DNA of 64,000 nucleotides. Origin: Kuafuiihalomonas sp039024635 (GTDB lineage: Bacteria; Myxococcota; Kuafuiibacteriia; Kuafuiibacteriales; Kuafuiibacteriaceae). Positions 25,350-34,900 of this stretch are shown here, in pieces. The stretch's first letter is position 1. Every line of letters starts with the position of its first letter. Position numbers and translations under genes: made by a program. The DNA lies in contig JBCCQA010000028.1 of assembly GCA_039024635.1 (NCBI GenBank), positions 10,376-74,375 on the forward strand. The letters are read 5' to 3'. Under the pieces are notes generated by a model. The model did not search any database, had not been told where the DNA came from, and was given only the letters and a program-made list of their open reading frames with translations.

Positions 25350-26000
25350 GTGGAAGAACAGCAGCCCCTCGCCTTCGAGCGGCGCGACGAAGACGAAATG
25401 CGTACGCGGAGCGTCGCCTTCTTCGACACCCTTCGCTGTCGTCGTTCGGTCCGGAGCTTTAGCGCCGAGCCGGTGCCCTTGGACGTGGTTCGGACCTGTG
25501 TCCACGCCGCGGCTCAAGCGCCCTCGGGCGCCCACAAGCAGCCCTGGACCTTCGTCATGGTGACCCGAGCGGAGACGAAGCGGGCGATTCGAGAGGCGGC
25601 CGAGAAAGAGGAGCGCAGCTTCTACGAGCAGCGTGCCCCCCAGCGATGGCTCGACGACCTTCAGCCCTTTGGGACGGGTCCTAGCAAGCCCTACTTGGAG
25701 ATCGCACCCGTCCTCATCGTGGTCATGGCTCAGCGACACGGGGCGTCGCCCGACGAGCGTCACTACTACGTGCAGGAGTCGGTCGGCATCGCGACCGGCA
25801 TGCTCTTGGCCGCCCTCAACGACGCGGGCCTCGCCACCCTCACCCACACCCCATCGCCGATGGGCTTCCTGGCCGAAGTGTTGGAGCGGCCGGCCAACGA
25901 GCGGCCCTACATGCTCATTCCGGTCGGCTATCCGAGCACGGATTGTATGGTTCCCAAGTTGGAGCGGAAGGGCCTCGACGCCGTTCTTGTCGAGGTCTGA
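25350..26000 (+). CDS. Iodotyrosine deiodinase-like FMN reductase (nitroreductase fold)
   Basis: A 216-aa nitroreductase-fold flavoprotein (GTG start; ATG 25398 is possible). It resembles animal iodotyrosine deiodinase (IYD) more than ordinary nitroreductases: RRSVRSF at 31-37 and APSGAHKQPWTF at 57-68 (FMN site), LATLTHTPSPMG, and the ending VGYPSTDCMVPKLERKGLD. The three IYD residues that grip the zwitterion of halotyrosine (human Glu157, Tyr161, Lys182) have counterparts with identical spacing: Glu88, Tyr92, Lys113. Bacterial IYDs can dehalogenate halotyrosines, so reductive dehalogenation of iodo- or bromotyrosine is the likely chemistry. Divergent from sfsA. Confidence 0.85.
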   Translation: MEEQQPLAFERRDEDEMRTRSVAFFDTLRCRRSVRSFSAEPVPLDVVRTCVHAAAQAPSGAHKQPWTFVMVTRAETKRAIREAAEKEERSFYEQRAPQRWLDDLQPFGTGPSKPYLEIAPVLIVVMAQRHGASPDERHYYVQESVGIATGMLLAALNDAGLATLTHTPSPMGFLAEVLERPANERPYMLIPVGYPSTDCMVPKLERKGLDAVLVEV

Positions 26001-26035
26001 AGCTTGGGACGCCGAGCGGCGACCGAAGGACTCAC

Positions 26036-26653
26036 TCAGTAAGGCAGGAACATGACCGCGAAGATGGCGAGCCAGGCGAGGTCGATGCTGTGCCAGAAGT
26101 AGGTCCATAGCTCCACGGTCAGGGTGCCGCTGTCGTCTAGGCCTCGAGACCGGGCGCGAAGCCAAAGCCGCATGAGCGCGCCGACCCCGACCAACACGTG
26201 GAGAGCGTGAAAGACGGCCGTCACCCAGAAAATGCCGGTGTACGCGTTCACGTTGGGCTCTAGCCCCATGCGCCAGGCTTGGACCCCGGCCATGGTCTGA
26301 AGGCCCAAGAAGAGCACGCCGAGGAGCGACGCGAAGCCGAGGGCACCCTCGAGCTGCTCGGGGCGGCCCTTGTGAAGTTCACCCACCCCGAGTTGGAGCA
26401 CGACGCTGGACCCGATGGCAGCGAAGGTGGCCAGGCCGGTCAGGACCAGCGGCGGGTGCGGCAGGCCGTCGGGCGGCCACACTCGAGCGCCGAAGCGTAG
26501 GACGACGTAGGCCACGAGGAGGGCCACGAAAGAGAAGGTCCAAGAGGCCATGAAGATCTTCATCCCCAGGCGCTTGGTGTCCGGCGAGGCTTCGGCCGGT
26601 CCGTTCCAGTCCTCGGACTGGGCTGCATCGGTGGGCAGCGTCATTTTTCCCAT
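26036..26653 (-). CDS. Heme-copper oxidase subunit III family protein
   Basis: About 205 aa from ATG 26653 (or 26644). Five hydrophobic segments, with MASWTFSFVALLVAYVVLRF at the start, FWVTAVFHALHVLVGVGAL and ELWTYFWHSIDLAWLAIFAVMF at the end, match cytochrome c oxidase / quinol oxidase subunit III (the HxxH-like FHALH and YFWHSIDLAW motifs). It is a lone subunit: subunits I, II and IV are not adjacent, so it may serve an oxidase encoded elsewhere or a related NorE-like role. Divergent from the adenosine kinase gene. Confidence 0.85.
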   Translation of the reverse strand: MGKMTLPTDAAQSEDWNGPAEASPDTKRLGMKIFMASWTFSFVALLVAYVVLRFGARVWPPDGLPHPPLVLTGLATFAAIGSSVVLQLGVGELHKGRPEQLEGALGFASLLGVLFLGLQTMAGVQAWRMGLEPNVNAYTGIFWVTAVFHALHVLVGVGALMRLWLRARSRGLDDSGTLTVELWTYFWHSIDLAWLAIFAVMFLPY

Positions 26654-26749
26654 CTGGCCACGGTTCCGACGCCTCGGGCAACCACGGCACGACCGCCTCG
26701 GAAAAAGGTTTGGTGCCTGGCCTGGGGCCTGCTCTAAACCGCCGAAAGC

Positions 26750-27754
26750 ATGAGCACACGAGAGTACGACGTCGTCGGCATCGGAAACGCTATCGTCGAC
26801 GTCCTGGGCAAGACCGACGATGCCTACGTCGAGGCCAAAGGGCTGCCCAAGGGCGCCATGAGCTTGATCGACGAAGAGCAAGCCGAACGCTTGTTCGGTG
26901 AATTGAGCGAGCCTGTGACAGCGAGCGGCGGTTCAGCCGGCAACACGATGGCCGGCATCGCCTCCTTGGGCGGCAGTGGCGCTTACGTCGGCAAGGTTCG
27001 AGACGACGTCCTAGGTCAGGCCTTTCGCAAGGACATCCGCGAGATTGGCGTCGACTTCGACACCGCGGCCGCGACCGACGGCCCCTCGACGGCTCGGTGC
27101 ATCATCCTGGTGACGCCGGACGCGCAGCGAACCATGGCAACCTACCTCGGCGCCTGCGTGAACCTGACGTCCGAGGACGTCGACCACGAGCTGGTCAGGG
27201 CGAGTAAAGTGACCTACTTGGAGGGCTACCTATTCGACCCGCCCGAGGCCAAGCGCGCCTTCATCGAGGCGGCAGAAGTGGCCCACGAGGCCGGCCGTCA
27301 GATCTCCCTCACGCTCTCTGATACCTTCTGCGTCGATCGGCACCGGGCTGCCTTCCGGGAGTTGGTCAGCAACCACGTCGACATCCTGTTCGCCAACGAG
27401 GCCGAGATCCTCTCGCTCTACGAAACCAGCGACTTCGACCAAGCCGTGCGAGAGGTTCAAAAGGTCTGTCAGATCGCGGCCCTTACCCGGAGCGAGAAAG
27501 GCTCACTCATCCTCGAAGATGGTGGCCAGGTGCACGAAGTGCGGGCCGACCCCATCGACCAGTTGGTCGACACCACGGGTGCGGGTGACCTGTATGCCTC
27601 GGGATTCCTGTTCGGCTTCACCCACGGCAAGGCCCTCCCGGTATGCGGACAGCTCGGCTCCGTCGCGGCCGGAGAGGTGATCAGCCACGTGGGTGCGCGA
27701 CCTCTGGTCTCCCTCCGAGAACTCGCGCAGACGAAGCTATCCATCACGCTTTGA
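26750..27754 (+). CDS. PfkB-family carbohydrate/nucleoside kinase (adenosine kinase-like)
   Basis: A 334-aa ribokinase-fold enzyme. Motifs: IGNAIVDVLGKTDD, SGGSAGNTMAGIASLGG (substrate-binding glycine pair), the catalytic signature DTTGAGDLYASGFLFG with the base Asp, and a C-terminal GARPLVSL segment. The N-terminal GNAIVD and overall length agree best with bacterial adenosine kinase-like PfkB members, which phosphorylate adenosine or a related sugar/nucleoside with ATP. Substrate is inference. A short gap (about 80 bp) separates it from the acyl-CoA dehydrogenase. Confidence 0.88.
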   Translation: MSTREYDVVGIGNAIVDVLGKTDDAYVEAKGLPKGAMSLIDEEQAERLFGELSEPVTASGGSAGNTMAGIASLGGSGAYVGKVRDDVLGQAFRKDIREIGVDFDTAAATDGPSTARCIILVTPDAQRTMATYLGACVNLTSEDVDHELVRASKVTYLEGYLFDPPEAKRAFIEAAEVAHEAGRQISLTLSDTFCVDRHRAAFRELVSNHVDILFANEAEILSLYETSDFDQAVREVQKVCQIAALTRSEKGSLILEDGGQVHEVRADPIDQLVDTTGAGDLYASGFLFGFTHGKALPVCGQLGSVAAGEVISHVGARPLVSLRELAQTKLSITL

Positions 27755-27832
27755 CGCGTCGCAGCAGCTCAACCAAGGCAAAGGATTACAAAAAGTCTCC
27801 GCTTTCGGACGGTTTCGCTGCATATTGGAAGA

Positions 27833-28981
27833 GTGAGCTTCGACCTCTTCAACCCCACCGACGAGCACCGGATGCTTCGGGAGATGGTGGCCGACTTCAC
27901 CAAGGCTGAGGTGGAGCCCCAGGCTGCGGAGTTCGACCAAAAGGGGCACCTGAACTTGGCGCTCTTTCGAAAGCTTGCCGAGCTGGGACTCCTAGGCGTC
28001 ACCGTGCCCGCTGAACATGGCGGCTCGGGTATGGACGCCACCGCTTCCGTCATCGTCCATCACGAACTCAGCAAGTCGGACCCCGGCTTTTGCTTGGCCT
28101 ACCTCGCCCACGCCGTGCTCTTCGTGAACAACTTCTACTGGTCGTCGAACGAGGAGCAGAAGTCACGCTACCTGGGCCAGGTCTTGAGCGGCGAGTGGGT
28201 TGGCGGCATGGGTATGACCGAGCCCGGCCACGGGACCGATGTGCTGGGGATGCGAACGACGGCCGTCAAGAAGGGTGACCGGTACATCCTCAATGGCGCC
28301 AAGACCTACATCACCAATGGAACCGAGGGCCACATCTTCTGTGTCTACGCCAAGGTGGAGGACAAGATCACGGCCTTCGTCGTCGATCGAAGCTGTCCCG
28401 GCTTCACCACCTCTCAGCCCATCAAGAAGATGGGGATGCGGGGTTCCTCGATGTCGGAGCTCATCTTCGAAGACTGCGAGGTCCCGGAAGAGAACCTTCT
28501 GGGCGACGAGCAGAAGGGCTTGCGCCACATGATGCGCAATTTGGAGATCGAGCGTCTGGTCCTCGCCGCCATGAGTGTGGGCATCGCCGACCGCTGTGTC
28601 GACATTATGGTGGAGTGGGCCAACGACCGGGTCGCCTTCGGGAAGCCCATCAGTGAGTTTGGGCAAATCCAACGCTACATCGCCGAGGGCTACGCCCAGA
28701 CCGAGGCCGCCAAGTGCTTGGTCTACAACGTGGCTCAGAACGTGGGTCCCGAGGTGCGAAACCGAGTCGGGAGCGACGCCGCAAAGCTCTTTGCCGCCCC
28801 GGTGGGGAAGGTCGTGGCCGACTACGCCATGCAGGTCATGGGTGGAGCGGGCTATTGCAACGAGTACCCGGTCGAGCGCCTGTACCGAGACGCCAAGCTC
28901 CTGGAAATCGGGGGCGGCACCATCGAGTCTCATCAGAAGAACATGGCCAAGGATCTCTCCCGCCGGTTTCGAGAGAACTAG
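27833..28981 (+). CDS. Acyl-CoA dehydrogenase, isovaleryl-CoA dehydrogenase-like
   Basis: A 382-aa FAD-dependent acyl-CoA dehydrogenase starting at GTG 27833 with GGAAGA just upstream. Family signatures: GMTEPGHGTDVLGMRTTA (FAD/substrate loop), MGMRGSSMSELIFEDCEVP, and QVMGGAGYCNEYPVERLYRDAK. In most relatives the catalytic Glu lies in the later YEGT segment; here that site reads EIGGGT, while LEIERLVLA has a Glu in the helix used by isovaleryl-CoA dehydrogenase. This places it near isovaleryl-CoA/branched-chain enzymes, i.e. leucine catabolism. In myxobacteria branched-chain acids also feed lipid synthesis. No ETF or carboxylase genes adjoin. Confidence 0.9.
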   Translation: MSFDLFNPTDEHRMLREMVADFTKAEVEPQAAEFDQKGHLNLALFRKLAELGLLGVTVPAEHGGSGMDATASVIVHHELSKSDPGFCLAYLAHAVLFVNNFYWSSNEEQKSRYLGQVLSGEWVGGMGMTEPGHGTDVLGMRTTAVKKGDRYILNGAKTYITNGTEGHIFCVYAKVEDKITAFVVDRSCPGFTTSQPIKKMGMRGSSMSELIFEDCEVPEENLLGDEQKGLRHMMRNLEIERLVLAAMSVGIADRCVDIMVEWANDRVAFGKPISEFGQIQRYIAEGYAQTEAAKCLVYNVAQNVGPEVRNRVGSDAAKLFAAPVGKVVADYAMQVMGGAGYCNEYPVERLYRDAKLLEIGGGTIESHQKNMAKDLSRRFREN

Positions 28982-29091
28982 CTCGCCTTCCGCTTCCATC
29001 CAGCCCTGGAGGGCGGAGGTGGCCTCAGAGCCTTTCGCCGGGGGCAAATTGTGGCGGAATCCACCGGCCGGCTCTACAGTTCAGATTGGCC

Positions 29092-30438
29092 ATGTACATC
29101 GTCGTCATCGGCCTCGGTGAGGTGGGACGGCATCTCATCCGGGTGTTGGAGCAGGATGGACACGACATCGTGGCCATCGACCAGTCGCCGGATGCTGTGC
29201 GCTACATCGAGGAGCATCACGACGTGATGACCCTCGCGGGTTATGGGGCCAGCGAGTCGGTCCTTCAGAAGGCGGGGGCCGAGAAGGCGGACTTGGTGGT
29301 TGCCGTCACCGACCACGATGAAGTGAACCTCATTGCGGCTCTCGCCGCCCGCCAGTACGGGGCCAAGCGCACCATCGCTCGGCTTCAAGGAAACGACTGG
29401 GCCCGTCTGAGTGAGGGCGTGCGCTACGGTCTATTGGGCGTAGACGTCGCCATCAATCCCAGCGTCTTGGTGGCTCAGGAACTCGTGAAGATCGCGCGCT
29501 CCCATGGGGCGGTCGAGGTCATCGATCTGGCGCAAGATCGGATTGAACTCGTACAGGTCGAGCTCACCGAGCGGTCCAAACTGCTGCACCGACCCATCTC
29601 CAGTCTTCCGCTGCCCCAGGACACGCTCATTGCGGCCATCGTCCGCAAGGGCGAGCTCTTCGTGCCGGGTGGGGCGGACAACCTGGTGCCCGATGACTCG
29701 GTATACTTGATCGGCCGAGCTTCGACGATCACCGAGGCCGAAGACCTCTTTACGACCCAGCGGGAAACCAAGCGCGCCTTCATCGTCGGCGGAGGTGTGA
29801 CTGGAGAGATCATGGCTCGCCTCATGGTCAAAGAAGGTGACGCCGAGGTCGTGATCGTCGAGTCGGACCGAGAGCGAGCCAGGGCCCTCTCGGGCAGTCT
29901 CGACGACGTCACCGTCCTCCATGGTGACGGCACCGACACGCAGCTTCTCACCGAAGAAGAGGTCGGCACCTTCGACCTCTTCGCTGCCGTCACCGCCGAC
30001 GACGAGCTCAACTTGATGGCGGCTCTCCTTGCGCAGCGCTTGGGCGCTCCTCGCACGGCAGCTCTCGTCCACCGGGTCGACTACATGCCCATCTACCGTC
30101 AGCTCGGCATCGATATCGTGGTGAGCCCTCGGTCCGTGGCTTCCGATCATATCCTTCGTTTCTGCCGTCGAACCGAGCTCAAGAGCCTCACCGTCCTTCA
30201 GAACGGCCAGGCCGAAGTACTGGAGATCTCGGCCACGGCGGGAGCCCGCGCCGTCGGGAAGCCGCTTCGCCAGCTTCAGCTCCCTAGGGGCGCTCTGGTC
30301 GGGGCCATCGTGCGGCCCGATGGCGTCGTCATCCCTCGAGGCGACGACTTGGTGGGCGAAGGCGACACCGTCGTGGTCCTCGCGACCTCCAGCGCCCGCA
30401 GCGCGGTCGAGCGGCTCTTTCGCCCAGGATTCCTGTGA
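29092..30438 (+). CDS. trkA: Trk system potassium uptake regulatory subunit TrkA
   Basis: A 448-aa TrkA with two RCK units. Each has a Rossmann NAD(H)-binding loop: VVIGLGEVGRHLIRVL (ending in acidic VAIDQS) and FIVGGGVTGEIMARLM, each followed by a TrkA-C ligand domain. It gates the TrkH channel from the cytoplasm in response to nucleotides. The start at ATG 29092 is fixed by the MYIVVIGLGEVG N-terminus; the longer frame upstream overlaps the acyl-CoA dehydrogenase. Its stop overlaps the trkH GTG (GTGA). First gene of a four-gene overlapping operon. Confidence 0.95.
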   Translation: MYIVVIGLGEVGRHLIRVLEQDGHDIVAIDQSPDAVRYIEEHHDVMTLAGYGASESVLQKAGAEKADLVVAVTDHDEVNLIAALAARQYGAKRTIARLQGNDWARLSEGVRYGLLGVDVAINPSVLVAQELVKIARSHGAVEVIDLAQDRIELVQVELTERSKLLHRPISSLPLPQDTLIAAIVRKGELFVPGGADNLVPDDSVYLIGRASTITEAEDLFTTQRETKRAFIVGGGVTGEIMARLMVKEGDAEVVIVESDRERARALSGSLDDVTVLHGDGTDTQLLTEEEVGTFDLFAAVTADDELNLMAALLAQRLGAPRTAALVHRVDYMPIYRQLGIDIVVSPRSVASDHILRFCRRTELKSLTVLQNGQAEVLEISATAGARAVGKPLRQLQLPRGALVGAIVRPDGVVIPRGDDLVGEGDTVVVLATSSARSAVERLFRPGFL

Positions 30439-31928
30439 CGCGCTATCGAGACTTTCGAGGGGTCGCTCGGCCCGTCGGCGTCGTCGTCATGGGCCTCGGG
30501 GTGGCCCTAGGCCTGTGTGGACTGGCCGGCTGGGGCTTCGACATGGTCTTGCCGCCTCTGGGGACCCAGGTCATGCGGGGCGAGTGGGCTCTTGGGCTCT
30601 CGGCCGGAGCTGCCTTCGCCCTCGGTGCAGGTCTCATCGTTTTCGGCCGCCGCCATGCCTCGGGGGACTTGACTCGGCGAGAAGCGATCCTGGCCGTGGC
30701 GCTGATCTGGAGCGCGTCCAGCGCCATCGGCGCCCTGCCCTTCGTGCTCGGGGCGCAGATGAGCGTGGTCGATGCCCTCTTCGAGAGCGTTTCGGGGCTC
30801 ACCACGACGGGAGCGACCGTCATCGGCGACATCGAAGGAAGGCTCAACCGGCCCCTGCTCCTGTGGCGCAGCCTGCTCCAGTGGCTGGGCGGGATGGGGA
30901 TCGTCGTCCTCTTCGTCGCCGTCTTTCCCAACATCGGTGCGGGCGGGAAGTTCATGTTCGGCGAAGAGGTCCCAGGGACGACGGCCGAGGGCCTACGGCC
31001 CCGGATCGCCGAGACCTCCCGCATACTCTGGCAGTTCTATCTCGCTTTCACCGTGGTCGAATTCTTGGTGCTCTTCCTCCTCGGCATGTCGACCTTTGAG
31101 GCGCTCTGTCACGCGCTGACCACCATGTCGACGGGCGGATTTTCTACCCGCGACGATTCCATTGGCGCCTTCGCCGATCCCTGGATCGAGGTGGTGATCG
31201 CGTCGTTCATGCTCATCGCCAGCGTCAACTACGGGCTCTTTCACGCCTCCATACGGGGACGGACGCTGCGGGTCTTTCTGCGTTCGGCCGAGTTTCGGAC
31301 CTACGTGGTCGTCGTAGTTGTCTCGACGCTGCTCTTGGCCTTCATCATCTTGGGTCAGAACGAAGGCGATCTGCTTCGTTCGCTTCGCATCGCGCTCTTC
31401 ACCGTCGCAACCTTCATCAGCAGCACCGGCTACGGCACCGAGGATTACATGGCCTACCCTCAGATGGGACTCTGGCTCATCCTCTCCCTGATGTTCCTCG
31501 GGGGCTGCGCAGGTTCGACGGCGGGGGGCATCAAGGTCGAGCGGGTTGTGCTGATGTTGAAGCTCGTCTGGGCCGAGCTTCGCCGCAGCTTCCGACCTGC
31601 TCTAGTGCACGTGGTGCGTATGGGCCGGACGGTCGTCCCTCAGTCTGCCCTCACCGACGTCGCCGTCTTTCTCGTGGTCTACATGGGAGGACTGGCCCTC
31701 CTCACCGGGACCGTCGCAACTCTAGAGGGCCATCCCCTTCCGGCCGCCTTCGGGGCCAGCCTCTCCTGCCTCTCCAACATGGGACCGGCTCCATTTCACC
31801 TCGGGGCCGACAACTTCGTGGCCTACGGGGTCGCCTCTAAGCTTCTCTTCATGCTTGGCATGCTCTTGGGCCGCCTCGAGTTCTTTGCGCTCTTGGCCTT
31901 GGTGGTCCCGGACTTCTGGAGGCGCTAA
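30435..31928 (+). CDS. trkH: Trk-type potassium transporter membrane subunit TrkH
   Basis: A 497-aa potassium channel-like transporter with four M1-P-M2 repeats. The four selectivity-filter loops are visible: SGLTTTGATV, TTMSTGGFST, SSTGYGTED and LSNMGPAP, each with the central glycine. The GTG start overlaps the trkA stop by four bases, and its TAA shares one base with the ATG of the following 1002-aa gene (TAATG). It imports K+ for turgor and pH control, gated by TrkA. The extra partners downstream are unusual for trk loci. Confidence 0.95.
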   Translation: MTRYRDFRGVARPVGVVVMGLGVALGLCGLAGWGFDMVLPPLGTQVMRGEWALGLSAGAAFALGAGLIVFGRRHASGDLTRREAILAVALIWSASSAIGALPFVLGAQMSVVDALFESVSGLTTTGATVIGDIEGRLNRPLLLWRSLLQWLGGMGIVVLFVAVFPNIGAGGKFMFGEEVPGTTAEGLRPRIAETSRILWQFYLAFTVVEFLVLFLLGMSTFEALCHALTTMSTGGFSTRDDSIGAFADPWIEVVIASFMLIASVNYGLFHASIRGRTLRVFLRSAEFRTYVVVVVVSTLLLAFIILGQNEGDLLRSLRIALFTVATFISSTGYGTEDYMAYPQMGLWLILSLMFLGGCAGSTAGGIKVERVVLMLKLVWAELRRSFRPALVHVVRMGRTVVPQSALTDVAVFLVVYMGGLALLTGTVATLEGHPLPAAFGASLSCLSNMGPAPFHLGADNFVAYGVASKLLFMLGMLLGRLEFFALLALVVPDFWRR

Positions 31929-34900
31929 TGGGGAATCCGAGCACCCTGACCACCGAAGGCATGCAGCGATGGCCCTCCGCCATTCAGCCCAACCAGCTTC
32001 TCGATCCGCTGGCCTTTGGCGGCCCGGTGGAGCTGGGCTCGAAGGCGCTCCGAGACGAGAGCGAAGGCTTCGTCAACGACGTATCGAACGTGCTCCGACA
32101 TTTCGCCGAGGAAGACTGGCAGCGCTTCCGGGAGCACAGCCGAGAGTTCGTTTCCGAGCTTCGTCGGGCCTTCTTGCGCAGCCATCGTCGACTGTCGGTC
32201 CACGTTCGCAGTGAAGGCGTCGAGTCCTTCGACCGAGTGGTCGCCGTCGAGTCGGTCGAGCTGGCTCGAAGGTTTCGAGATCTGATCCTGGGGCGCTCCT
32301 CCCGAGTCGTTCACGAAACCTGGCCGGTGCTGGGGCTGTACGAAGCGCTGGACCGCATCAGCGGCTATCTCCCCGAAGCGCTCGATGCACCCTACGAGCC
32401 ACGGAGCTTCGTCGGGCAGTCGGGAGACAGCTTTGGAGACGGTCTACGACGGTGGACCTTGCGCATGCGGCGACGCTGGCGCCGACTCGTAGGACGGCCT
32501 GAGCTCTCCCGACGGATGCGGCTGCGTGCTCTCGGCCAGCGCCGGCTTCTCGATGATCTTCCTGAAGCCTTGGAGGGCATGGCCAGCATCCTGCTCCAGG
32601 CCGAGCTTCAGCTCTCCCTCCGCAGTCGGCAGCTCTTCAGCGACATCGAGGCGGCCTTGGTCAAGGTGGGTGAGGCCTCGGAGGCCGAGCAAGCCAAAGG
32701 GCTCTTGGACCGGCTGAAGGCCGAGGCGGAAGAGGCCTTCCTCCTAGCAGAGTCCGAGCAGCAGCAGCACGGATTGGACGCCCTCAAGCGGATCCAGTCG
32801 GCGCTTGGCCAAGGAGTACAGCGCTGGAAGCGGGACCTGGAGACGGCGGGGACCTTCGAGCTTCAGATGGACGACCAGCCAACACCCGGCACGGAGGCGT
32901 TGAGTCGGCGACTCCAGGTAGCCCAAGAAGAGCTGGGCGGAGTCTACGCCGTAAGCGCGATGCGGATCGAGTTCGCGGCTTTTCATCAAGACCTGGAAGA
33001 AGGACTGGAAGACTTCATCGAAAACCTCGAGAAGGACATCCGCGGGCGCTCCTTTACGCAGCTGGAGCGGGTCGGTCAGGCCTTGGACACCGTCCTCGAA
33101 GCGCTTCAAGAGGTCGAAGGTGACGATCAGCTCATCGAGCAGGGGAGGCTGCAGTTGGCGCTGGAGCCCTTGGAGCGAGTGGTCCAGGAGGCCTTCAAGG
33201 AATCGGGCCGGCTTGGGGAGCAGCTCGTAGCGGAGGGCGCCACTCAGCCGCTCGTCGATACGCTGACCCGAGTCGCGTCGGGGCTGACCGACCGCTACCG
33301 TGTTCCTCTCGCTGCGATGGAGCGCAGCGAGTGGCGAATCCCTCAGCCCTCGGGACTCTGCGAGATACCTTTTGCGGATCTGGTGACGACCTACGTTCAG
33401 GTCGACCTGGCCCCCCACCTCATCGAGCGCACCAGTCGGGCATCCAACGACCTGGAGCCCATGCAGAGCACCCTATCCGACGTGGAGCGTCTGGTCCGCT
33501 ACAACCCCGACCAGTACGGGAGCGAGCTCGAGCTGGAGGGCACCGGGTCCCTGGGTCCACTCGGGATCCGAGAGGCTCTGCTCACCGCCGCTCGGACCCA
33601 CCGAGAGGCCCTGGAGTCGCTGCAGGAAAAGAGCGCCCACTGGTCTCGAGACATGGGTCGGGACCTCCGGCGTGTCGTGAATCAGCGCCTCGATGCCTTC
33701 GCGGAGCGTCTGCGGGAGGGAGAGGTCCAGAGGATTCGCACCGCCCGTCGACGTCGATCTCGGATCGTCGAGGGAGGCTTCGGTTTCGCATTGCCCTCGT
33801 TCAAACCGCTTCGGGAGCTGTGGGGACGCTCCGGGCTGGAGTCTCGCTTTCAGCGCTTGCGAAGGACGGTGCGGGCTCAGGGGCGACGCCGCTCCCGGCA
33901 GGAGCTGGAGGCACTGCTCTCGCCGCCCCGATTTGCTCAGATTCCGGTCTATTATCGTCGGCTCTTCGCGCCTCAGTCTCACTGGGCGGGTGACATTGCG
34001 CCCAGCGATCCGGTCGACATCGAACGGGCGACCGAAGTCCTGAAGAAGAGCGTCGCTGGCCTTCGGACCGCAGCCGTAGTGGGCGTCGACGGTGCTGGAA
34101 GGGGCGCGGTCGTCAGCGCCGTTCTCCAGCGGGCCGGTTTTGCGTCCATCCGCCGCCTCAACCTCCTGAAGCCCACCGGACGAGAGGAGCTCGAGGAGGG
34201 ATTGGCCGAGCTCGGGCGAGACCAGCTGGTCGTGATCACCGGCCTCGGTTATCTCATGTCCAGTGAACCCGGTGGTTTCGCACCCATTCAGCGGCTGACC
34301 GAGATCATCGTCGAAGACGGCGGCCGCAATGCTTGGCTACTCGAAGTCGACGACCTGGTCTGGCGCTTTGGCGCCCAGGCCACTCCGATTCGAGGCGTGT
34401 TCTTAGAGCGGGTCGGCGTTCGCTCACTGGACCGAGAAGAGCTCGGGCGGGCCATTTTCGCCCGTCACCATCTTTCGGGCATGGAGCTCGAGTTTGTTGC
34501 GAGAGGGCGCTCAGAGAAGGCTTCGTCGGAAGGACACGGCGAGGGTCCAGTTCAGCAGGAGTTCTTTCGAGAGCTGCACCGAGCGTCGGGTGGGCTCCTG
34601 CAGGTTGCGCTGACGCTTTGGCTGGCGGCCATCGAGGGCTTCGCGGAGGACGCCAAGAGGATCCAGGTCCGCGAGGTTCCGCCCACCCCCAAGGCGGCCT
34701 TGGACGAGCTGCCCGACGCGGACGTGGAGCTCCTCTACTTAGTGCTGCGTCAGGGTTGGATGTGTACCTCGACCCTAGCTTTCGTTCTCCAGCTGGACGC
34801 GATGGAGGCTGAAGGTAGGCTCCGGCGCCTTGTGCACCGGGGCCTGCTCGAGCGATCGGTCGACGAGGTCTACGTGGTTCGACGTCACCTTCGCGGCGTG

